A stretch of 64,000 nucleotides of DNA, taken from assembly GCA_031761405.1 (NCBI GenBank), contig JASEVX010000008.1:73309514-73373513 (forward strand), in the 5' to 3' direction. Below the pieces are notes generated by a model that was not told the origin of the DNA, did not search any database, and was given only the letters and a program-made list of their open reading frames with translations. Shown here piece by piece: positions 1-11,157 of this stretch. The DNA is from Serripes groenlandicus (taxonomy: Eukaryota > Mollusca > Bivalvia > Cardiida > Cardiidae). The stretch's first letter is position 1; each line of letters starts with the position of its first letter. The position numbers and the translations under genes were made by a program.

Positions 1-88
1 AATGTGCCTTCCCCATGGGCACTCCGCCCTGACTGTTGCGCCGTCCAAATTCCCAATGCTAACCACTCGACCACGGCGGTTTCCTTTC
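1..88 (-). mobile_element. SINE-A fragment, cut by the window start
   Basis: The reverse complement reads as the tRNA-like head of SINE-A (CCGNNGTGGTCGAGTGGTTAG, an A-box-like stretch), followed by the start of its body. The 3' part lies outside the window. Confidence 0.6.
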
Positions 89-239
89 TGAATTATGATA
101 CTACATAATATTGAATCAAGGCAACTATCATCAAATTTAGTATATATGAGGATAAACAGAACTGATATGGAAATGTAAGCTATATAAATGTTTATACATA
201 AATATAAATGATAAGAAAATCATCAATTAACACTTCTCC

Positions 240-690
240 ACATATAAACTAGAATGGAGTGCTCCCCCGGAGCACGTGTGTCACCTGCCGGGGCCTTGTC
301 AGAAAGTTTTAATTTTTGACAGAAAAGGGGAAATAACTCTGATATAAAAATATTTGGATTATCCCCCTTTTGTGAACCCATCACAAAGATTGATGTAAAT
401 ATTTGTCAGAAGTTTCAATCCAATCCTTTGAGTAGAAAAAAAGTAATTTGAAAATTTAAATTTTGACAGAAAAGGGGCAATAACTCTGATATAAAAAATA
501 TTTGGATAATATCCCTTTTGTGAACCAATCGCACACATTGATATAAAATTTTGTCAGAAGTTGCAATGTAATCCTTTGAGTAGAAAAAAAGTTATTTGAA
601 AACGTGACGAAAAAGTGTGACGACAGACGCCGGACAAAAAAAAAGGTAATCCTTAAGCGCCTACCATGCTACGCTGGTGACAAAAAATCT
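240..690. repeat. Dispersed repeat with two internal direct copies
   Basis: Two diverged copies of about 150 bp (305-453 and 456-600) share blocks such as GACAGAAAAGGGGNAATAAC and ATCCTTTGAGTAGAAAAAAA. They are followed by GACGACAGACGCCGGAC and CCTACCATGCTACGC. This layout resembles non-autonomous elements common in clam genomes. No coding capacity is seen. Confidence 0.5.
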
Positions 691-692
691 GC

Positions 693-775
693 AACAGATG
701 CCTTTTAAAACATAATTATATGCAAAGATGTAGAAAATCTCTTTACAAGTTGTCTGCTGCAGATGTGTCTATATA
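693..775. mobile_element. MITE-1 relic
   Basis: Carries CTGCAACAGATGCC at one end and GTCTGCTGCAGATGTG at the other, the inverted subterminal motif of MITE-1. The ends are missing. Confidence 0.4.
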
Positions 776-788
776 TATGTGGCAATGG

Positions 789-1014
789 TTGACCCTTTCC
801 CGCATATAGACGCTTTCTGACGCCTCTGCAGCAGACGGCTTTTTGAAAAGCAAAGTGACAAAGGAAGAAATTGCTCAAATTGAGCAGTTTCTTTCTTGCC
901 ACAATGTTTTCCACTTTTAGTCATAGGTTATCCATTCAATTTTAGAGATTTTCATTTTTTTAACAAAATATGTTCAAAGTTGCTGCAAAATTGTTGTATG
1001 AGGGAATGGGTTAA
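789..1014. mobile_element. MITE-1 copy (TTAA-flanked)
   Basis: Inverted ends CCCTTTCCCGCATA and its degraded partner GAGGGAATGGG enclose about 218 bp, flanked by TTGA and TTAA. The subterminal TCTGCAGCAGACGGC and the internal inverted pair AAATTGCTCAA / TTGAGCAGTTT are diagnostic. A TTAA target suggests piggyBac-type mobilisation (inference). Confidence 0.7.
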
Positions 1015-1233
1015 ATAAAGGGTATATACTGAACTTATCTTTTGAGAAAATGCTTAACTTACCGGTAAATGCAGTTTTATTAGTTTTAATAAATCAAAAA
1101 TTGAGCTATGTATGGCTTACCTTGGTAACAGAGTTTAAAAAAATTTGCATGGTTCTACAAGCTCAGATATGAACTCTATGCTAAAAATAAAACTTCTATG
1201 GGAGAATTATATTTTTTTTTACCAATTAGATAC

Positions 1234-1446
1234 TTAACCCTTTCCCTCATACGACAATTCTGCAGCAGACGACTTTGAACATATTTTGTCAGAAATAGAA
1301 AATCTCTATAATTGAATGGATAACCTATAACTAAAAGTGGAAAACATAATGTGGCCAAAGGAGAAATTCTTCTTTTGGCACTATGTTTTCAAAAAGCCAT
1401 CTGCTGCAGAGTCGTCAGAAAACGTCTATATGAGGGAAAGGGTTAA
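1234..1446. mobile_element. MITE-1 copy with perfect TTAA duplication
   Basis: TTAA at 1234-1237 and 1443-1446 flank a 205-bp element that starts CCCTTTCCCTCATA and ends TATGAGGGAAAGGG. It is one of the best preserved copies here and serves as a family reference. Confidence 0.8.
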
Positions 1447-1870
1447 GAACAGACTATGGTTCTATAATTTTGGAAATATCTGAGAGTGTAGGACATACAT
1501 GTACTATAACCAAGGTGTTATAGTTTTGATAGTTTGGGAGAAATCAGAGAATACAGGACATATTATAACAAAATGTTTTTCATAAATTTGGAGAAATCAG
1601 AGAATGCACATATATTATTACAATAGTTTTATGAGATATCCGAGTATGCAGATTATATGATAACAATGATTTTATAGTTTTGGAGATATCAGAGAATGCA
1701 AGACATATTATAACTTAGGTTGTATAGTAACTGTTATGGAGATATCAGAGAATGTAGGACATATTATAACCAAGGTTTTTATAGATTTGGCAATATCAGA
1801 GTATACAGGACATATTATAACAATGGTTTTATAGTTTTGGCGATATCAGACTAAGTAGGACATATTATTA
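1447..1870. repeat. 50-bp satellite, left part (8-9 units)
   Basis: Unit of about 50 bp around GGAGATATCAGAGAATGCAG, GACATATTATAAC and GGTTTTATAGTTTT, about 10-20 percent diverged. The same satellite resumes at 3500. Confidence 0.8.
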
Positions 1871-3499
1871 GTCGCCGGGCAGAAGCCCGCGACTTATATT
1901 TTTAATAGGTTTTCGGAAATGACATGGGAGGACGAACTATTGGTTTAAAAACGCTAAGTTATGACACATCTAAAATAAACAAATATTCCAATGTTTTAAG
2001 TATGTGCAGTTTTTTTGCTTTATTTACGAAGACTAAACAGTCCCTATTAGCTAGACTGAGGTACTGTATTTTCATATACTACATGTAATCACAACGCGAT
2101 AACTACAAACCTTTACGTCGCACAGTCTAATTTGTTTACATACGCGCACCTGCCAGCAGCAGACAGTTATGTGTCAATATCAAGATAAAAATCAAGTCAA
2201 ATTCTCCTTTTAATAGCAATTTTAACTTACTGAATGTTATTTTCATTTTCAAAGAGATGTCTTGATTTGTGAAGAATGCATTTAATAATGTTTATCCATG
2301 TATATCTAAAATATGAACTGTTTCTAAGCTAAAACTGTTGATCGCGTGACTAGGGAATACCTACTGCGTAGATCAATATTCTTTGCAGAGAGCCGTTCTT
2401 TATACTCACTTACAAATAGTTAATTGTAGGTGATTTAAAATGTTTATTTGGTTCGAAACAAATGAAGAAAAGAACAAACTGAGATAAAACTGGTTTTAAT
2501 AGAAAAATTACTTTGAATGAACACTCTCTGCCTATAAAGAGAGTGCAAAGAACTACAACGCTTCGAAGAAGAATGGGTTTACGATTCGGGTCCTTCGTAC
2601 AAAATTATTTCGTCATTGACAATGTGTCATTAGATTCCCTACAGGCATTTTGCTTGCGATCTGCATATTGTTATACATCATTGACACAAGGGCGCTCATC
2701 ATAATATAATTTTAAAACATGAGTTAGTTTGTTATTTTCACTATAAAAAAAGAAGGAAAGAATTACAACAAATTAACATGTTGTAGGTTTCAGTTTATGT
2801 TCAAAATTAAGTTTGAAATTATACAACAATTTCAATGAAATTTAACTGTTTAGCTGATATTATATTTCGAGGGTGGTCTAATTTATAAATGTTGGGCTAC
2901 ATTTTAACATTTGTCAAAGTATGATATAATTAGGATGCCCAAGCTAATATCATTTTGAGAAAAATGTCTTCCGCGATTTAACCCTTTTCTCATTGTTTTA
3001 ACAGTAGATTGCTGCAAAGGTGTCCAATGTTGACTTTAATAGGGGAAAGGTAAAATGACATGCTATTGCATGCAAATCCTAAATTGTCTGTTTTGTGGTT
3101 TTATTGATAAATAATAAAATTCAAATAATCTGACAAACATCTTGAAAAGTGTATGTGGAATTCACAAATCTTATAATTATTCCTTAATGAAAGCACTGTA
3201 TACATACTAAGACTAATGTTTGGCAAGATTACTCTTTTCCATTACTGTTTATGATCAATAATTAGTTGGCTGTGTGTATGGTCAACCTACCTTAGAATGG
3301 AGGTTGATCATAAACAATGAAAGGCTTCAACTATATTTCAACGAAGGACGTTCACTTCGTTGACAAACAAATGCGAGTTACGATACATTTTCATAATATG
3401 CCCCTCAGTTGATAACTGTTTTTTCAACTACTATAATGTTATGCATCACTGCAGTATGGATTTCCGGCGACATTGATGCATTGCATCAACTTTCTCTTG
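1871..3499. other. 1.6-kb non-repetitive segment interrupting the 50-bp satellite
   Basis: Sequence unrelated to the satellite splits the array. It starts with an imperfect hairpin (CGGGCAGAAGCCCG). GTCGCCGG at 1871-1878 is answered by CCGGCGAC at 3464-3471. A 13-bp inverted pair (TGTTTATGATCAA) lies at 3246-3258 and 3304-3316. A weak MITE-1 relic sits near 2983-3050. No convincing gene. It may be a DNA-transposon insertion. Confidence 0.4.
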
Positions 3500-5253
3500 T
3501 AACTTAGTTGTATAGTAACTGTTATGGAGATATCAGAGAATGCAGGACATATTTTTAATCAAAGGTTTCATTGTTTTGGAAATATCAGAGAATGCATGGC
3601 ATATTATAACAATGGTTTTATAGTTTAGGAAATATCAGAGAATACAGGACATATGATAACAATGTTTTACTAGTTTCAAAGATATTTGAGTATGCAATGG
3701 TTTTATAGTTTACGAAATATCAGAGAAAACAGGACATATGATTTAATGTTTTAATAGTTTCGGACATATCAGAAAGTGCAGGTCATATTATAATTTAGGT
3801 TGTATAGTAATTGTTATGGAGATTCAGAGAATGTAGGACATATTCTAACCAAGGTTTTATGGTTTTGGAGATATAAGTGTATGCATGACATATGGTTTTA
3901 TAGTTTTGGAGATATAATAGCAAAAAAAAGTTGCACAGTAACTGTTATGGAGATATCAGAGAATGTAGGACATATATTATAACCAAGGTTTTATAGTTTG
4001 GAAAATATCAGACAATGCAGGACATATTATAACAATGGTTTTACAGATTTTGGAGATATCAGATTATGCAGGACATATTATAACTTAGGTTGTATAGTAA
4101 CTGTTATGGAAATATCAGAGAATGCAGGACATATTATAACAATGTTTTAATAGTTTCGGAGATATTTGAGTATGCAGGACATATTATAACAAAATGGTTG
4201 TACAGTAACTGTTATGGAGATATCAGATATATCATATTATAACCAAGGTGTTATAGTTTTGGAGATTTCAGAGAATGCAGGACCTATTATAACAAAACTG
4301 TTATGGAGATATAAGAGAATGCAGCACATATTATAACCAAGGTTTTATAGTTTGGAAAATATCAGAGAATGCAGGACATATTATAACAATGGTTTTATAG
4401 TTTTTGGAGATATCAGATTATGCAGGACATATTATAACTTAGGTTGTATAGTAACTGTTATGGAGATATCAGAGAATGTAGGACATATTATAACCAAGGT
4501 TTTATAGTTTTGGAGATATAAGAGAATGCAGGACATAAGAAAACAAAATGGTTTTATATTTTTGGAGATATAAGTGTATGCATGCATGACATACGGTAAC
4601 AAAATGGTTTTATAGTTTTGGAGATATAAGTGTATATGCAGGACATATTATAACAATGTTTTAATAGTTTTGGAGATATAAGTGTATGCAGGACATATTA
4701 TAACAAAATGGTTTTATAGTTTTGGAGATATAAGTGTATGCATGACATATGATAACAATGTTTTAATAGTTTTGGAGATATAAGTGTATACAGGACATAT
4801 GATATCAAAATGGTTTTATAGTTTTGGAGATATAAGTGTATGCAGGACATACTGATAACAATGTTTTAATAGTTTTGGAGATATAAGTGTATGCAGGACA
4901 TATTATAACAATGGTTTTGTAGTTTTGGAGATATAGGTGTATGTAGGACATATTATAACAATGGTTTTGTAGTTTTGGAGATATAAGTGTATGCAGGACA
5001 TATTATAACAATGGTTTTGTAGTTTTGGAGATATAAGTGTATGCAGGACATATTATAACAATGTTTTAGTAGTTTTGGAGATATAATTAAGTGTATGCAG
5101 GACATATTATAACAATGGTTTTGTAGTTTTGGAGATATAAGTGTATGCAGGACATATTATAACAATGGTTTTGTAGTTTGAGATATAAGTGTATGCAGGA
5201 CATATTATAACAATGGTTTTGTAGTTTGGAGATATAAGAGAATGTAGGACATA
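3500..5253. repeat. 50-bp satellite, right part (about 35 units)
   Basis: Continuation of the array at 1447-1870. Units drift from a TATCAGAGAATGCAG form on the left to a TATAAGTGTATGCAG form on the right. The last third (4860-5200) is the most uniform, suggesting recent local amplification. Confidence 0.85.
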
Positions 5254-6334
5254 TATTTTATCCAAATGTGATGTGATTTACTTTGGTTGAAGATGCATAC
5301 ATGTATGATCATGTAATTGGCTTTGATGTTACTGCAACACTTATTTCTAAAAAGGATGGTCCTATTTATCAAGTCCTGTAGATTTATTTAATTGTGTCGT
5401 CTGACTGAAGCTGTTTTCTTACAAAACAGTTCTTTTATTGGAGGAATATGGAATTGCAGTGATGACGTGTCATTTATAACATTTTGTAATTTAGATTCAT
5501 CAAGAGGTGACAAATATAGAACAGCTTTTGGGTGCAGTATTTTATAAGTTAGGCAAACTACTTCTTGAAGACTTCTTCAGTAAATTTAGCATCATCTACT
5601 GTATTTCGAAACTCATCTGTTATGGAAATCTTCTGATATGTCTTTTTGTTTTACCCCGAAAGATCTTTCAAATTATTTCATAATTTCTCTGGATTGTGCT
5701 TTTTTTCATTAATTGACAGATGATACATAAAAAGATTTTTTGACCTGAGAAATCAAGGTTTTTGTTTTATTGCACCAGTATTTGAAAAGGATAGTGTAAA
5801 TTCATTAGTTTTGCTCTATCATGCTGTCTTGATGCATTGCTGATTTCAGGTGTGTACCACAATCGGGTACATTATTGTGTTTTACATGTTTTTTGTTTCA
5901 GAGGAGCAAGTTGATTTAGGACAGAGACATATAAATACATGGATAGGTTATTAATAAATTTTGGGCTTCACAAAGAACAAATCTCGCTAAAATATCGTGG
6001 GTATGACGAGATTTGTCTGTCTACGGTATATATAACACCCGCTGATCTAAGGGTTGTTTAGAGTAACTTTGATATCCCTTTATTCTTACTTCTCATTTCA
6101 TGCTGTGATTTCAGCTTTGCTCCGTTCGAGATTTTATTCATTTTTAATGTAACGTCTGTAATATTCCTTTAGAACAACAACTGTGAACTCCATGTTTTAT
6201 TATTTATTACGGAAGACAACTCTTGTCTCATTACAAATTAAAGTACAAATGATACTTATTAAACTAAGTCATTAAATTATATATATGACAACGTCATGAA
6301 AAAAAAATAGTTTCTCATTAATTTATGCATTCCA
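5254..6334. other. AT-rich sequence, nothing recognised
   Basis: About 1.1 kb without tandem structure, SINE or MITE signatures or a convincing open frame on either strand. Confidence 0.5.
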
Positions 6335-6371
6335 TCAGGGTCTTTCAAATAGACTATTTGAAAGACCCTGA
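6335..6371. repeat. 37-nt perfect palindrome beside an assembly gap
   Basis: TCAGGGTCTTTCAAATAG, one A, then its exact reverse complement CTATTTGAAAGACCCTGA. The gap begins 53 bp downstream. Confidence 0.85.
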
Positions 6372-6424
6372 TTCCATAAGCGGTCCTTACTATGTTAATG
6401 AAACATGGTGTTTTCCCCCTTTTT

Positions 6425-6624
6425 NNNNNNNNNNNNNNNNNNNNNNNNNNNNNNNNNNNNNNNNNNNNNNNNNNNNNNNNNNNNNNNNNNNNNNNNNNNN
6501 NNNNNNNNNNNNNNNNNNNNNNNNNNNNNNNNNNNNNNNNNNNNNNNNNNNNNNNNNNNNNNNNNNNNNNNNNNNNNNNNNNNNNNNNNNNNNNNNNNNN
6601 NNNNNNNNNNNNNNNNNNNNNNNN
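6425..6624. other. Assembly gap, 200 N
   Basis: Exactly 200 N, the same size as the gap at 36301. It is a fixed placeholder, so the true size is unknown and apparent reading frames across it are meaningless. Confidence 0.98.
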
Positions 6625-6801
6625 GTCCATATTTTATTAGTCAATACGTCCTCGCGAGGAGACCAGTGTTCGAGCCCCAGTTGGAGCATGCCAAAACATT
6701 TTAAGCTGCTAGTTAAAGATTCTCTCTTTGGCGATCAATGTTGCGGGTTGCGAGGACAGTTTTAGGACATAATGCATTGGTGTAATTGATACATAATATG
6801 T

Positions 6802-7112
6802 GATATAACCGAAAGGAATCCGCTGTGGTCAAGTGGTTAGCGTCAGGGATTTCGAAACCGGGGGTCGCACGTTCGATCCCCAGTCGCGGCACTACTGTCA
6901 TGGTGGAGCACATTTTCTAACCTAGTACTGGTTTGTTTACCCAGGGATCATAAATACGTGAACTGTCGCCGTGATATAACTGAACAAATGTTGAAAGCGG
7001 CGTAAAACGCCTATAAATAAATAAATAAATAAATAAATTGCCCATGGGCAGTCAGACCACCATGACATGCTCTCTTCCAATAAATAAATAAAAAAAATAG
7101 ATATAACCGAAA
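6802..7112 (+). mobile_element. SINE-A with composite 3' end and 13-bp target duplication
   Basis: GATATAACCGAAA at 6802-6814 is repeated exactly at 7100-7112. Inside lies a SINE-A from 6817: tRNA-like head with A-box TGGTCAAGTGG and B-box ACGTTCGATCC, body with GTACTGGTTTGTTTACCCAG, tail region GTTGAAAGCGGCGTAAAA and (AATA)n. After it comes about 40 bp resembling inverted SINE-A body, then a second A-rich tail. Confidence 0.8.
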
Positions 7113-7254
7113 CCAATGAAATAACCGAAAACCCACTGGGATAAACACGTGAGGGTTTCCCACACTATGAAGTGGGTTCTACATTGTATCATGAAGTGGT
7201 TGTTCTCATAGCTATAAGTGATGCTGAACACTTGGTACATTGTTATGGTATATA

Positions 7255-7523
7255 TATGAGCCGTCCCGCGAGAAAAAACCAACATTATGGCCTCTGCGTA
7301 ATGTTTCGACCCAGATCAGCCTGCGCAGTGCGCGCAGACTGATCCAGGCCGACACATTCCGTCTCAGGGGTATAGAGGTATACAGTAATGATTCCTGAAA
7401 TAGAAAATCCACAGGAGGCGAACCGTGTTTGCCCGGCTTAGTCTGCGCGGTATTCTTAGGCTGATCCGGATCCATTCTTTACGCAGAGTCCACACTGTTG
7501 GTTTTCTCGTGGGACGATTCATA
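7255..7523. mobile_element. MITE-2 copy (TA-flanked)
   Basis: TA at 7255-7256 and 7522-7523 flank a 265-bp element with inverted ends TGAGCCGTCCCGCGAGAAAA and its partner ending GGACGATTCA. GC-rich interior without coding capacity. TA targets and end structure suggest mobilisation by a Tc1/mariner-type transposase (inference). Confidence 0.75.
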
Positions 7524-7560
7524 TCTACCATAACAATTGACCCATTGTTATGGTAGATAT
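7521..7560. repeat. Perfect 17-bp-stem hairpin at the MITE-2 edge
   Basis: ATATCTACCATAACAAT, a 6-nt spacer, then its exact reverse complement. A near-identical third arm lies on the other side of the MITE at 7239-7255, so the MITE sits inside an older inverted repeat. Confidence 0.8.
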
Positions 7561-7592
7561 GTGTTTATGTCATCTCATATATGCCACTTCAC

Positions 7593-7825
7593 TTAACCCT
7601 TTCCCTCATACGACAATTTTGCAGCAGACGACTTTGAACATATTTTGTCAACAAATATAGAAAAATCTCTGTAATTGAATGGGTAACCTGTGATTAAAAG
7701 TGGAAAACATTGTGGCAAAAGGAGAAATTGCTCGTTTTGAGCAATTTCTTCTTTTGTCACTTTGCTTTCGAAAACCTGTCTGCTGCCGAGGCGTCAGAAA
7801 GCGTCTATATGAGGGAAAGGGTTCA
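7593..7825. mobile_element. MITE-1 copy with internal hairpin
   Basis: TTAA then CCCTTTCCCTCATACGAC at the left; TATGAGGGAAAGGG then TTCA at the right. The internal GGCAAAAGGAGAAATTGCTC pairs with the following GAGCAATTTCTTCTTTTG. Confidence 0.75.
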
Positions 7826-8027
7826 TAATCCTTTCCCCAATACAACAATTCTGCAGCAGACGACTAAATAAAAACGTTAAGGTAAAAACAAGTAATAAAT
7901 CTCCGTAAAGGAAGATATAATTATTGAAGAGTGTTGAAAACATAATGAAGAGCAATTTTCTCCTTTTTGCTACAATGTTTACAAAAGTCATCTGCTTCAG
8001 ATGGGTCTGCAGTTTAGAAAGGGTTAA
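7826..8027. mobile_element. MITE-1 copy, degraded left end
   Basis: Begins CCTTTCCCCAATACGAC, contains TTCTGCAGCAGACGAC and ends TTTAGAAAGGG followed by TTAA. It abuts the previous copy. Confidence 0.65.
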
Positions 8028-8031
8028 CTTG

Positions 8032-8265
8032 CCAGATCAATATTGATTGATTGATTGGGGTTTAACGCCGTTTTCAACAACTTTTCAGTCATATCACGGC
8101 GACCAGTTCACCTACTCATGCGTTTCCTGGTTTTCCCACACCAGTACATCACACAACATACTTTCCAAGCAACTGGCTACTTTATCACATAGACTGTTAA
8201 ACAGCCCATTGGTGAAAGACGAATGACGCAGATCACAGTGACTTTTGTCAAATCCCAGATCAATA
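8032..8265 (-). mobile_element. SINE-B, 5'-truncated, with 11-bp target duplication
   Basis: CCAGATCAATA at 8032-8042 and 8255-8265 flank a minus-strand SINE-B: (GATT)n tail on the left, then GGGGTTTAACGCCGTTTTCA, ending in the body before the tRNA-like head. 5' truncation with a target duplication is typical of LINE-driven insertion. Confidence 0.85.
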
Positions 8266-8339
8266 ATACGGACGAGTTTTGATGCGTCTATAATGGACAA
8301 AGTGTACACACACGCATTTTTTTTTTGCTTGAAATAAAC

Positions 8340-8605
8340 AGATCGACCAAGAATCGTGTTCACAAACAACCTTGCACCTCGTCCATTCCGGTTCGAACCC
8401 CGGCTCAGCCATTCATTCTTTCAAAGGATTGAAAGTCAGAAATTAAGTTTGAAAAACACTTATGGTGAACTGACCGCCGTTTTTTAACTGAAATATCGCT
8501 TAAAGCGCGGCATTAAACTCCAATCAATCAATCAATCAATCAATATATATACATACCAACAATTAATCAATAATCAATCAATCAATCAATCAATCGTATA
8601 CATGT
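8340..8605 (+). mobile_element. SINE related to SINE-B, with (AATC)n tail
   Basis: B-box-like GGTTCGAACCCCGG near 8390 is followed by a diverged body, GAACTGACCGCCGT, GCGGCATTAAACTCCAATC and (AATC)n interrupted by (TA)n. Confidence 0.6.
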
Positions 8606-8699
8606 ATATTGACGAGGCACCATTGACTTGCTTATCTGGAATAGTATATAAATCCTGTCATGTATAAGTATTATTGCAAAATGCTGGGAAAATACGAAA

Positions 8700-9012
8700 T
8701 AAGAAAACACCGTGATATGACGTAGATATTGTTGAATGCGGCGTAAAATGCCATTAAAACAGTACTGATCTAGAACCCCATAGCGTAAAATGCCATTAAA
8801 ACAAACAGTAATGATCTAGACCCCCATAGCGTAAAATGCCATTAAAACAAACAGTAATGATTTAGAACCCCCATAGCGTAAAATGCCATTAAAACAAACA
8901 GTAAAACTCTAGACCCCCAATCGTAAAATGCCATTAAAACAAACAGTAATGATCTAGACCCCCATAGCGTAAAATGCCATTAAACAAACAGTTATGATCT
9001 AGACCCCCATAT
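8700..9012 (+). repeat. 46-bp array grown from a SINE 3' end
   Basis: Begins with a SINE tail (CCGTGATATGACG, GCGGCGTAAAATGCC). Five to six units of about 46 bp follow, each restarting with GCGTAAAATGCCATTAAAAC and adding ATGATCTAGACCCCCATA. Confidence 0.8.
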
Positions 9013-9680
9013 AATCTCTTTCTTCGGTACAGCCTGGTCCTGATCCGTCCCTTATTTTAATAATCAGTCAGTCATGTATTAATTTATCCTGGACGCAATA
9101 AATATACACTTGTACTATAAGTGCCTCCTTCAAATAGTGTACAATGGAACGTTGTGGCTCACGCGTCACTTAAAGATCAACCGCCCTGCCCTGTATGTCA
9201 GATATGCCATGTGTTCAGTGAAATTAGTCCGTAGCTTTTTATTATTATATCTTTATTTCCTCCGATCACCGAAGATAGTACAAAGTACAAAGAAACAATA
9301 CAAAGTTGACAGAGAACGTTGACACAAGCATTGAACCAAAAGTGACAAACATTGAATAGTTAACACATTTACACAAACATCATTCATTTCGTAAAGTTGA
9401 TTGAAAAAGCACTTATACATCAATAATAAACACGAATATATACAATGAGTACAATAGCATTCATTCACGTTGCAAGCACAACAAAAACAGAGTTAGTTTA
9501 TGTGAAAACTCTGGATATACTGCTCGATTGAGTAGAACACCCATAGTCTTCAATGTTCGCAATACATATTCTCATTAAATTATATTTGTTAGAGTTATTT
9601 CAATTATCAGTGTATATAACTTGCCATTTAACAACGAATCATTACCTCAGATATTTCACGTATATTTATTATTTATTCAA
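9013..9680. other. No gene recognised
   Basis: AT-rich sequence without a repeat or coding pattern I can name. Short open frames at 9110-9468 overlap on both strands and have no recognisable domain. Confidence 0.4.
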
Positions 9681-9795
9681 TTTAGGTGACTTATAGGTCC
9701 ACTGGGCCGGGTGCTTGTATTTTGTACATAAATACTTGTTTGTAATATATTGTATGCACATGTCACTATAATAAAAAATTACTTACTTACTTACT
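9680..9795 (+). repeat. Probable retroelement 3' end with (TTAC)n tail
   Basis: A short block (GTACATAAATACTTGTTTGT, then CAATAAAA-like sequence) ends in ACTTACTTACTTAC, as in the 3' tail of a non-LTR element. No coding part is present. Confidence 0.35.
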
Positions 9796-9989
9796 ATGCT
9801 TAGATACCCATGAGAAGCACCTCATCGAAACGAAATATGAATTGCTCTGAAGGGTAATTATTATAGTAAATGTACAAATGAGAAGACATAACAGAATAAT
9901 TGACAGACAGGTGAGAGGAGGGATAGAATATGTTTGTCTCTAGATAGAGAGAATGAGAAATCAAAACAGATGAGAGACAGAGGGTGAAG

Positions 9990-10099
9990 AAGAAAATATA
10001 TATATACATATACATTAACACACATATATATATATACATACACACGTCTCTCTCTATATATATACATATGCACATACATTCACACACGTACACATGAGT

Positions 10100-10156
<57 letters not shown>
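9990..10156. repeat. (TA)n / (CA)n microsatellite
   Basis: Alternating TA-rich runs pass into an almost pure (CA)n tract at about 10098-10155. Confidence 0.9.
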
Positions 10157-10158
<2 letters not shown>

Positions 10159-10194
10159 AATTAAATCTGGGTTGGCACTGTCTGTTTATAGTTT

Positions 10195-10315
10195 CTTAGT
10201 GCCTCTGCATCAGACGACTTTAGAAAACATCGTGACGAAAGGAGAAATTGTGCAAAATGTTTCAACTTTTACCCTGCCATTTTTTAAAGTCGTCTGCTGC
10301 TACTTTGTTTGTTTT
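10195..10315. mobile_element. MITE-1 core relic
   Basis: GCATCAGACGACTTTAGAAA on the left and AAAGTCGTCTGCTGC on the right. The outer ends are missing. Confidence 0.45.
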
Positions 10316-10384
10316 GAAATCTCTTCATGCCTGTCCGACTTTCGTAGATGATTCCAGGATAAACGATGATTAGTGTGGATAGCC

Positions 10385-10508
10385 CTTAGGCGAGGCACTT
10401 TTCCTAGCCTAGTACATGTTTGTTTACCCAGGGATCATGGAGAAGTATAATTTCACCGTGATATAAGTAAATGAGTTGAAAACGGCGTAAAACCCCAATA
10501 AAACAATC
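10385..10508 (+). mobile_element. SINE-A 3' half
   Basis: CCTAGCCTAGTACATGTTTG, CCCAGGGATCATG, then GTTGAAAACGGCGTAAAACC and CCAATAAAAC. The tRNA-like head is absent. Confidence 0.6.
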
Positions 10509-10604
10509 TACAATAAATATGGATTTTGCCTTGAGTTATTACAACGTTAGTTAAATTTGCAGCACAATGCATAATTGAATGTTAATGTGACGGAGTTTAT
10601 CTAG

Positions 10605-10790
10605 TAAAACGATGCTTTTAACATAGAAAGTTGAGCCAATATGACCTGTCGATTTATTCATGCAATAAGATACGATGCTTTTAACATAGAACATTGAGTC
10701 AATATGCCCTTTCGATTAGTTCATGCAATAAGTAACGATTATTTTAACATAGACATTTGAGCCAGTATGACCTAACATTGAGTTAATATA
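10605..10790. repeat. Three tandem copies of a ~72-bp unit
   Basis: Each unit has ACGATNNTTTTAACATAGA, TTGAGCCAATATGACC-like text and TTCATGCAATAAG; the third is shorter. Confidence 0.7.
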
Positions 10791-10904
10791 ACATGTCCAC
10801 TAAAACCAACAAAAGGACCCATACCTTCACCATGACCGCCGCTGACAGGGATGGAACACGGATCGCCTGGTCTCAAATCAATACCGCTCTCCATGACAGA
10901 TTCT

Positions 10905-11126
10905 TGCGTGCGTGCGCGTGTGTGTCTTTATGCTTGTGTATGTGTTTGTGTCTGTCTGCGCATGTGTGTGTGTGTGTCTGTCTGCGCATGTGTGTGTTTG
11001 TGTCTGTCTGCGCATGTGTGTGTTTGTGTCTGTCTGCGCATGTGTGTGTTTGTGTCTGTCTGCGCATGTGTGTGTTTGTGTCTGTGTGTGTTTATGTCTG
11101 TCTGCGCATGTTTGTGTCTGTCTGCG

Positions 11127-11157
<31 letters not shown>

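Noticed and set aside
6277..6765. Open frames across the N run
   Set aside because: They consist mainly of undetermined residues.
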